In this document: piece by piece, positions 1 to 5,006 of the stretch | Position numbering within the stretch: the first letter of the stretch is position 1 | Layout: each line of letters starts with the position of its first letter | Assembly (NCBI GenBank): GCA_028282865.1 | Contig: JANQHA010000256.1 | Location: 1-5,708 of the forward strand | Direction: 5' to 3' | Source of the DNA: Oligoflexales bacterium | Lineage (GTDB): Bacteria; Bdellovibrionota_B; Oligoflexia; Oligoflexales; CACXFL01 | Length of the DNA: 5,708 nt | The notes under the pieces: model-generated | The model's database searches: none | Told to the model about the DNA's origin: nothing | What the model saw: the letters and a program-made list of their open reading frames with translations, nothing else | Program-made: the position numbers and the translations under genes

Positions 1-1664
1 TTAAAGTCGTTAACCAGCTAAGAGACAAATTAGGTCATAACGCTGTAATGATGCAGATTCCTATCGGACTCGAAAATGACCATGAAGGCGTTGAAGACCT
101 TATTACCATGAAGGCTTATTTCTTCGATGGTGAGAAAGGCGATGATGTTCGCGAAGAAGAAATCCCAGCAGAACTCGTAGATCAAGCCCAGGAATATCGA
201 GGTATCATGCTCGATAAGGTCTCGATGTTTAACGATGAAATGATGGAGCTGATGCTTGAAGAGCAGGAAGTCAGTGAGGAAATGCTTCGAACCACCATCA
301 GAGAGGCCACTCTAAAGCGAGAGCTTACTGCGGTATTTATGGGGTCCGCTTATAAGAACAAAGGTGTGCAGCTGCTTCTAAATGCAGTAAATATGTACCT
401 ACCATCGCCGCTTGATTGTAAATACTTCGCTCATGACAACGATAAAAACGAAAAGGTCGAAGTCTTCCCAGTTTTTGACAAACCAACTATTGTTATGGCG
501 TTTAAAATCACCGAGGAGAAATTCGGTCAGCTGACCTACACTCGGGTCTACCAAGGCCAACTTAAAAAAGGCGAAAGCTACCTTAATCCAAGAACCGGCA
601 AAACTACCCGCGTAGGTCGGATTGTACGCATGCACTCTAATGATCGTGAGGATGTCGATGTCGCTGGCGCCGGTGATATTGTCGCTATGGTGGGGGTTGA
701 TTGCGCCTCAGGGGATACCTTCTGTTCACAAGAACTAAACCTTACGATGGAAAGTATTTACGTTCCAGACGCCGTAATCGAACTAGCAATCAAACCTTCT
801 AAGCAAGATGACCAAGTAAAAATGTCTAAAGCTCTTAACAGGTTTATGAAAGAGGATCCCACATTCCGAGTATTTGTCGACGCAGAATCAAATGAGACTA
901 GGATTGCCGGTATGGGTGAGCTTCATCTTGAGATTTACGTCGAGCGAATCGCACGTGAATACAAGGCTGAGGTCGTTGTCGGTCAGCCTAAAGTGAACTA
1001 CCGCGAAGCACCGACTATGCCAACAGAATACAACTACAAACATAAAAAGCAGACTGGTGGTGCCGGTCAATACGCTCACATGGTCGGAAGCTTGCGGCCT
1101 CAAGAGGAGGGAGAATTCGAGGAACCGTTTGTCTTTGAAAATAAGACTGTCGGTGGCTCAGTACCTAAGGAATACATCCCAGGTGTTATGAAAGGTTTAA
1201 ACGAAGCGATCGTCAAAGGACCACTAGCTGGCTGCCAGGTCATCAACACTTATGTCGACTTGGTAGATGGTGGCTATCACCCGGTGGACTCTTCAGAAAT
1301 GGCCTTTAAAATCTGTGCAAGAACAGCATTTAAAGAAGCATTCTTGGCATCCAAACCAGTGTTACTAGAGCCTATTATGAAGGTAGAGGTTGAATCTCCT
1401 GCCGAATTCCAAGGTACGGTTCAAGGGGACTTATCATCGCGACGTGGTGTATTACTAGGTGCGGACATGAGAGATGATTACTCGGTGATCCTTGCTGAAG
1501 TGCCTCTTTCAGAAATGTTTGGTTACTCGACCGACCTGCGCTCTAAAACCCAGGGTAAGGCTGGCTTTACCATGGAGTTTGCTTGTTACCGCGGCGTGCC
1601 TTCGTCGATCCAAGATCAGATCGTAAAGAAATACCGCGAAGACCAGGCGAAGGGAAGTAAGTAG
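1..1664 (+). CDS. fusA: Elongation factor G, mitochondrial/spdEFG1-like (5' partial)
   Basis: Translational GTPase that moves tRNAs and mRNA through the ribosome after peptide transfer. The open frame enters from the left edge (first whole codon at 3) and ends at TAG 1662-1664, giving 553 visible codons. Bacterial EF-G is about 690-700 residues, so roughly the first 145, with the P-loop, switch regions and NKxD motif, are off the window; the ATG at 48 is internal. Visible in order: the G5-like GSAYKNKG (from 342), domain II from about 480 (AFKI, GQLTYTRVYQG), domain III with GMGELHLEI (from 909), domain IV with HKKQTGGAGQYAH and the tip loop GGYHPVDSSE, and domain V from about 1362 (LLEPIMKVEVE) through MFGYSTDLRS. 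The tip-loop histidine (1278-1280) matches the residue needed for translocation, favouring a translocase. GQLTY, GVDCASGDTF and FQG match mitochondrial EF-G1 better than E. coli EF-G. Identity as EF-G is certain; the subfamily is from recalled sequences. Confidence 0.96.
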   Translation, partial: KVVNQLRDKLGHNAVMMQIPIGLENDHEGVEDLITMKAYFFDGEKGDDVREEEIPAELVDQAQEYRGIMLDKVSMFNDEMMELMLEEQEVSEEMLRTTIREATLKRELTAVFMGSAYKNKGVQLLLNAVNMYLPSPLDCKYFAHDNDKNEKVEVFPVFDKPTIVMAFKITEEKFGQLTYTRVYQGQLKKGESYLNPRTGKTTRVGRIVRMHSNDREDVDVAGAGDIVAMVGVDCASGDTFCSQELNLTMESIYVPDAVIELAIKPSKQDDQVKMSKALNRFMKEDPTFRVFVDAESNETRIAGMGELHLEIYVERIAREYKAEVVVGQPKVNYREAPTMPTEYNYKHKKQTGGAGQYAHMVGSLRPQEEGEFEEPFVFENKTVGGSVPKEYIPGVMKGLNEAIVKGPLAGCQVINTYVDLVDGGYHPVDSSEMAFKICARTAFKEAFLASKPVLLEPIMKVEVESPAEFQGTVQGDLSSRRGVLLGADMRDDYSVILAEVPLSEMFGYSTDLRSKTQGKAGFTMEFACYRGVPSSIQDQIVKKYREDQAKGSK

Positions 1665-1673
1665 ATAAGCTAT

Positions 1674-1701
1674 CTCCAGCGAGCAAAGTGAGTACCGGGA
1701 G
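1674..1701. other. Hairpin A of repeat unit 1
   Basis: CTCC at 1674-1677 can pair with GGAG at 1698-1701 around a 20-nt loop holding CGAGCAAAGTGAG. The same position in units 2 and 3 has CCCC with GGGG, so a T-A pair is replaced by C-G with both sides changed. The stem is short and unstable on its own; the support is the covariation across units. Confidence 0.5.
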
Positions 1702-1735
1702 CCTTACAAAAGATGCCCGTACGCCGCGGTGCGGC
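1692..1735. other. Hairpins B and C of repeat unit 1
   Basis: Hairpin B pairs GTAC 1692-1695 with GTAC 1719-1722 and GGG 1697-1699 with CCC 1716-1718, with C1696 bulged; CTT 1703-1705 can add pairs with AAG 1710-1712. Hairpin C is GCCGC 1723-1727 with GCGGC 1731-1735 around GGT. B and C stack directly end to end. The 5' arm of B includes bases used by hairpin A, so A and B exclude each other. No T-run follows, so this is not a standard intrinsic terminator. Confidence 0.55.
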
Positions 1736-1758
1736 TGGACATGACTGAATGAACACCG

Positions 1759-1821
1759 CCCCTAACGAGCAAAGTGAGTACCGGGGGTCTTACGAAAGAG
1801 GCCCGTACGCCGCGGTGCGGC
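1759..1821. other. Hairpins A, B and C of repeat unit 2
   Basis: Hairpin A: CCCC 1759-1762 with GGGG within 1783-1787. Hairpin B: GTAC 1778-1781 with 1805-1808, GGG 1783-1785 with CCC 1802-1804, then a GG/GG internal mismatch and TCTT 1788-1791 with AAGA 1796-1799. Hairpin C: GCCGC 1809-1813 with GCGGC 1817-1821. Overlapping the end of C, CGGCT 1818-1822 can instead pair with AGCCG 1829-1833. The layout reproduces unit 1, which argues that the foldable shape is being kept. Confidence 0.55.
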
Positions 1822-1846
1822 TGCGCATAGCCGGGTGAACGACGTC

Positions 1847-1877
1847 ATCCCCAACGAGCAAAGCGAGTGTCGGGGAT
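1847..1877. other. Hairpin A of truncated repeat unit 3
   Basis: ATCCCC 1847-1852 pairs perfectly with GGGGAT 1872-1877, and after one A/C mismatch A1854-C1855 pairs with G1869-T1870. It is the strongest of the three A hairpins and lies only 9 bp beyond the stop codon of the minus-strand ligase gene, where it could protect or define that transcript's 3' end. On the minus strand it is followed by mixed sequence, not a T-run, so an intrinsic terminator is not supported. Confidence 0.5.
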
Positions 1878-1886
1878 CTACCCTAT

Positions 1887-3593
1887 CTACATATGTTTTA
1901 ACGTATTGTTACTTCGGGCTAAAAAATCATCCAAATCGGTAAACAAGTTTTCTTCTTTGCTAACAATCCCGTTAGGACAATTCGCTTCGAGATAACCGGT
2001 AATAGAACTTCGGTGACGAAATAAGTTCTTATAAATCGCGCCACCAAAACATGCTAGCTCCGTCATGTCAGATTGGAAGTGATTTCCAATCAACTCTCTA
2101 AGGGCTAAGAAGTTAAACGTATTTCTGTCTAGCACTGCTAAAAGCACTCTACGCTGTGTAAGGAGATCTTCTTCCATACCAGCTTGCCGAAGGCATGATC
2201 GCCAATTCTCTGGCCAAAGGTCGCAAGCAATTCTCTGTCTATCGAGAGAGGTCGCATAATTATTAAAAATATACTCCGAAGCCGTGTAGCGCGCGGACAA
2301 TATAAAACCCAATAGCAGAGCAATAATTGCAACAGCTCTTAATATATTTGTCCCTACCCTACTAAGCATGATGGGCTGATAAGTCAACCCACCTGCAAGG
2401 CCTATAAAAACTGCGATAAAAAGAAAAGAATAGGCGTTATCGGTCGGAAACTGACCAATAGCTTCGACAAAATAAAATACAAAGGCCGCAAGAACCAACG
2501 CCTTAAGCTGCTCGCCTAAAGGGTCTAATGATCTTAATCGAAGTAACCGGCAAAATAATACTAAGAGCAACAACGCCGACGCAACCGCCACTGGAACCCC
2601 ATACGCAACTGTAAAACTCAAAAAATCATTATGAGGAGACCTAGCCATCTGCACCTCTCGGCTATATACGTGACGGTTTTTAGCGGTGAAAGGCAAAATA
2701 GAAAACTGATAATCGTCGTACCCCACCCCTTCGGGAGATTTTTTAATCAGCTCAGTAGCATCCTGCCACATCTCTAGCCTTTGCTCCAAAGCTAGTTGAA
2801 TCCGCTCTTTACCGACATGAAGGTATTTCGACTCCCGTCCATAAAAGGTCGCAAAAGCATAAACTGCTACGACCAAACATTGTAGAACCAGTAGATAAAT
2901 GACTCTCCTAGACCACCCCTTCTTATAGAGCGCAAAGGGAACTGACAGCGCCAATGCCAGATAAATAGAACGGCTGTGGAGGTAATAAATACTAGCAACA
3001 TGCGCTAAAATCATCGGCACCAAGAAATACCTCGCTACCCTTTGGGTGCTAGTTCGGAACAAATAGATCTGCACCAACAAACACACGCCAAAAAACTGCG
3101 CAGCCATATTAATGTTTTGAAAGAAAGGCACAAACTTTGCCCCTGCTGGAAAATACATGGAAAACTCTAACCCAAAATACCTCAACACCAGGGTGAAAAC
3201 TGTGACCGACGAGGCCGTGACCATGCCCCAAAAGAAAGCAAAAAAATAGGCCGGCTTCGATCTGTAAAGGGTAAAAGATGTTAGCAGAACAGCAGTAAAT
3301 GTGATCAATCTAAGGCTTGCGTGGGGACTATCGTAGCAATGAACCATTAGAAGCCAAGCTATGCAAACGACCAGTATTCCGGACAGGACTCTACCAAGCT
3401 TAGGAAGCTCAAATACCTTATTTTTATAAAGAACAGTAGCTGCTAAAACCACTGCACCGGCATAGAGAGCAATCCACTTAGGAATATGAAACGGCATGAA
3501 GAATGCGTAGTCAAAAAAAAGTGGGACCAAAAGCCCCACTAGAAACAGTACCAAAGAACTAAAATTATTAATAAATAAGAATTTTTTATACAT
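1887..3593 (-). CDS. O-antigen ligase / Wzy-type polymerase family membrane protein
   Basis: A 568-residue polytopic inner-membrane protein of the WaaL/Wzy/PglL type, which transfers or polymerises lipid-linked glycans at the periplasmic face. There are about ten or more hydrophobic segments, clustered at residues 10-30, 38-55, 68-85, 91-135, 160-248, 328-350, 365-405 and 415-432. Family marks in order: QNINMAAQF (159-167), HSRSIYLAL (206-214), then a large periplasmic loop with RLEMWQDA (272-279), PEGVGYDDYQF (287-297) and SPHNDFLSF (319-327), whose His-Asn pair matches the conserved catalytic-region histidine. Residues 440-568 are soluble and look helical, perhaps TPR-like, with four cysteines (457, 467, 515, 539). 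The gene starts 9 nt after the upstream lipoprotein stop, without a clear Shine-Dalgarno, so translational coupling is likely. Motifs cannot tell ligase from polymerase from protein glycosyltransferase, hence no symbol. The stop is TAG at 1889-1887. Confidence 0.85.
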   Translation of the reverse strand: MYKKFLFINNFSSLVLFLVGLLVPLFFDYAFFMPFHIPKWIALYAGAVVLAATVLYKNKVFELPKLGRVLSGILVVCIAWLLMVHCYDSPHASLRLITFTAVLLTSFTLYRSKPAYFFAFFWGMVTASSVTVFTLVLRYFGLEFSMYFPAGAKFVPFFQNINMAAQFFGVCLLVQIYLFRTSTQRVARYFLVPMILAHVASIYYLHSRSIYLALALSVPFALYKKGWSRRVIYLLVLQCLVVAVYAFATFYGRESKYLHVGKERIQLALEQRLEMWQDATELIKKSPEGVGYDDYQFSILPFTAKNRHVYSREVQMARSPHNDFLSFTVAYGVPVAVASALLLLVLFCRLLRLRSLDPLGEQLKALVLAAFVFYFVEAIGQFPTDNAYSFLFIAVFIGLAGGLTYQPIMLSRVGTNILRAVAIIALLLGFILSARYTASEYIFNNYATSLDRQRIACDLWPENWRSCLRQAGMEEDLLTQRRVLLAVLDRNTFNFLALRELIGNHFQSDMTELACFGGAIYKNLFRHRSSITGYLEANCPNGIVSKEENLFTDLDDFLARSNNTLKHM

Positions 3594-3602
3594 ACTTAGA
3601 TG

Positions 3603-4178
3603 CTAGTCATAGCTGAGATAGCCTGGAAACTTGACTTCTTCCTTTTCAAGATCTTCACAAGTAAAGATCTTCTTAGTTGAGGCATCTTTATTATTGAGCC
3701 ATCTTCCGGCACCTGGACCTTTATAAGATCCCACAACCCTTCGTGTGTGAACATACCCCCTCAGCCATAACGGGCAGCCTTCGATAGCTCCTAAACTGAT
3801 TTCGATTTTATTTGAGGTTTTGTTGACCTTCTGATGATAAATAATCCGAGCACTCATATTGGGGCCGAGACGACAAGAAGGGTAATCTTTGTACCACTCA
3901 GGACGGTCTAGTATAATATCAGCGCCAGCTGCCCCCGCATGAACCCATCGAAACTCCCAACTTGGAACGTTGCGACAGTACCTCCCAGCTTTAAAGTCAC
4001 TAATCGACCGAACCAACTCCTGTGAGCCGTCATTGCATGTCACAATCACTTTACCGCCACACCTTTCAGCCTTAGTCGCGTCTTCAATATCCTCTATACC
4101 CGATTGTGCCGACCTGGTCCTACACGAACTAAAGAAAATAACGCTAAATAACAATCCAATGATCGATAAATACTTCAT
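3603..4178 (-). CDS. Six-cysteine lipoprotein, paralog of the gene upstream
   Basis: A 191-residue protein of unknown function. The N-terminus (MKYLSIIGLLFSVIFFSSC) is a lipoprotein signal peptide with lipobox FSSC and the acylated cysteine at 19; arginine at +2 gives no inner-membrane retention signal by the E. coli rule. The mature part has six further cysteines (40, 48, 68, 102, 135, 174), all matched in the neighbouring paralog, suggesting three disulfides in an extracytoplasmic domain. Shared motifs are VTCxDGSQEL (46-55), WVHAGAAGA (78-86), SARII (109-113), LGA (129-131), DAS (165-167) and a C-terminal PGYLSY. I recognise no named domain. The start is supported by AGGAGGT 8 nt upstream. 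It is the middle gene of the minus-strand unit, 45 nt after its paralog and 9 nt before the ligase-like gene, which hints at an envelope-glycan role without proving one. Confidence 0.85.
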   Translation of the reverse strand: MKYLSIIGLLFSVIFFSSCRTRSAQSGIEDIEDATKAERCGGKVIVTCNDGSQELVRSISDFKAGRYCRNVPSWEFRWVHAGAAGADIILDRPEWYKDYPSCRLGPNMSARIIYHQKVNKTSNKIEISLGAIEGCPLWLRGYVHTRRVVGSYKGPGAGRWLNNKDASTKKIFTCEDLEKEEVKFPGYLSYD

Positions 4179-4186
4179 GGTCAGTG

Positions 4187-4193
4187 ACCTCCT
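4187..4193 (-). promoter_or_regulatory. Strong ribosome binding site of the middle lipoprotein
   Basis: The minus strand reads AGGAGGT here, a full anti-16S complement, with 8 nt to the ATG at 4178. It fixes the start and predicts stronger initiation than for the paralog upstream, whose best site is only AGGT 11 nt from its ATG, and for the ligase gene, which has none obvious. Confidence 0.85.
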
Positions 4194-4223
4194 CCAACAA
4201 ATTTATAAAATAGTTAATATGTA

Positions 4224-4811
4224 TCAATAGTAACTTCGGTAACCCGGGTACTTAAACTTGCCATTCTCATCTATATTTCGGCAGCTAAAACTCATTCTTT
4301 TCCCATAAGAAGCATCCCAGTTTTTTGGAAACGGTCGTCTCTTTGGAGACACAGATGCCTTGTTTACCAATTCCTCAGAGACATAAGCGGTAACTAGGGA
4401 ACAGTTGCGAACAGCCCCTAACTTAAGCTTTACTAATCGAGACTTTTCACCTTCAACCCGCCTTGCGCTAATAATCCGCGCGCTAGCATATGGGCTTAGA
4501 GTGCAGGATCGCTCCTTTTGACTTGCCCAGTATTTTGAAGCCGGGGTAAGCTTAGCACCCCGATATCCAGCATGAATCCACATAGGATCACCAAAATCGT
4601 TACAATAATTACCGCTTTCAATATCACCTAGAGACCTAAGTTCCTGTGATCCGTCAGTACAAGTTACAACTCCTACCCCAACTGATTTAGTACAGTGCTC
4701 AATACTCTTAGCGTGCCTAAGTCCGGTTAACGAGGAATCCCCCCTCCGGGTTCTGCAAGAATTGAAAATAACGATGCTAAATAGCAGTCCGATAATCGAT
4801 AAGTATCTCAT
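4224..4811 (-). CDS. Six-cysteine lipoprotein, first gene of the minus-strand unit
   Basis: A 195-residue protein of unknown function. I start it at the ATG 4811-4809, not at the in-frame ATG at 4877: the shorter form begins MRYLSIIGLLFSIVIFNSC, a lipoprotein signal with lipobox FNSC (Cys19) that aligns residue for residue with the paralog's first 19 residues, and the longer form would begin inside the likely promoter. Six mature cysteines (40, 51, 70, 103, 137, 177) match those of the paralog one for one. Other shared motifs are VVTCTDGSQEL (48-58), GNYC, WIHAGYRGA (78-86), SARII (110-114), LGA (131-133), DAS (166-168) and PGYRSY near the end. Between these motifs the two proteins differ widely, so the duplication is not very recent. 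The best ribosome site is AGGT at 4826-4823. The stop is TGA at 4226-4224. A lipid-anchored, disulfide-stabilised periplasmic or surface protein is inferred; the fold is unknown. Confidence 0.85.
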   Translation of the reverse strand: MRYLSIIGLLFSIVIFNSCRTRRGDSSLTGLRHAKSIEHCTKSVGVGVVTCTDGSQELRSLGDIESGNYCNDFGDPMWIHAGYRGAKLTPASKYWASQKERSCTLSPYASARIISARRVEGEKSRLVKLKLGAVRNCSLVTAYVSEELVNKASVSPKRRPFPKNWDASYGKRMSFSCRNIDENGKFKYPGYRSYY

Positions 4812-4847
4812 AGCTTCCAATGACCTATAAAAATTAACCCAATTTAA

Positions 4848-4877
4848 ATGATACAGCCTAAAACTCAATGCAGTCAA
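4848..4877 (-). promoter_or_regulatory. Candidate sigma70 promoter for the lipoprotein-ligase unit
   Basis: On the minus strand, TTGACT (4877-4872) and TATCAT (4853-4848) each match the -35 and -10 consensus at five of six positions and are 18 bp apart. Transcription would begin near 4841, leaving a leader of about 30 nt before the ATG at 4811. This also argues against the upstream in-frame ATG at 4877, which would overlap the -35 box. Confidence 0.55.
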
Positions 4878-4996
4878 ATACCCCTAAAGCATCAACTAAA
4901 TACCTATAACGATTAGCCTTTCCGTGATATTTCACCAAAACCTCAAGAATTCACTAAAAGCCACCGATATAGAAAGGTCAGCCAAATTACTCTACT

Positions 4997-5001
4997 AGGA
5001 G
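4997..5001 (+). promoter_or_regulatory. Ribosome binding site of the EF-hand lipoprotein
   Basis: AGGAG followed by a 5-nt spacer (CTAAA) and ATG at 5007. Together with the signal peptide that follows at once, it fixes the start of a gene that has no stop codon inside the window. No convincing -35/-10 pair was found for it; TATAAC at 4905-4910 is a lone -10-like hexamer. Confidence 0.75.
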
Positions 5002-5006
5002 CTAAA

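Larger units (their letters stand above)
1672..1878. repeat. Tandem hairpin-forming intergenic repeat, two and a half units
   Basis: Fills the gap between the convergent fusA and ligase genes. Unit 1 starts at 1680, unit 2 at 1766 and a truncated unit 3 at 1855, each opening with CGAGCAAAG, so the periods are 86 and 89 bp. Units 1 and 2 differ at only 4 of the first 58 positions and then diverge for about 30 bp. Unit 3 keeps only the first 20 or so bases (CGAGCAAAGCGAGTGTCGGGG). Each full unit contains three inverted repeats, listed separately. The array is richer in G and C than the neighbouring genes and has no ORF longer than a few codons. Placement between convergent stops is typical of REP-like elements, but I cannot name the family. 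It could also act in transcript 3'-end stability for either gene. Confidence 0.85.

Noticed and set aside
48..50. ATG at 48 as the start of fusA
   Set aside because: The same frame is open upstream to the window edge and encodes recognisable EF-G sequence (LRDKLGHNAV), so this is an internal methionine.
399..1103. Minus-strand ORFs (399-635 and 888-1103) inside fusA
   Set aside because: They are antisense shadows of a conserved gene, with no plausible products.
1674..1735. Intrinsic terminator for fusA
   Set aside because: The hairpins are present but no T-run follows any of them on the plus strand.
1680..1884. CRISPR array
   Set aside because: There are only two and a half units, the conserved part is about 58 bp and the variable part about 30 bp, it holds several hairpins, and no cas genes are nearby.
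1665..1886. Small protein or tRNA gene in the convergent gap
   Set aside because: The longest ATG-started frame noticed is about 11 codons, and the fold is not a cloverleaf.
2138..2332. Minus-strand 64-codon ORF inside the ligase-like gene
   Set aside because: It is an alternate-frame overlap with a convincing membrane enzyme and has no ribosome site or recognisable product.
3970..4230. Plus-strand ORF of 86 codons opposite the middle lipoprotein
   Set aside because: It lies antisense to a well-supported gene and its product shows no family features.
4812..4877. Upstream ATG at 4877 as the start of the first six-cysteine lipoprotein
   Set aside because: It adds 22 residues before a complete lipoprotein signal, has no counterpart in the paralog, and lies on the likely -35 box.
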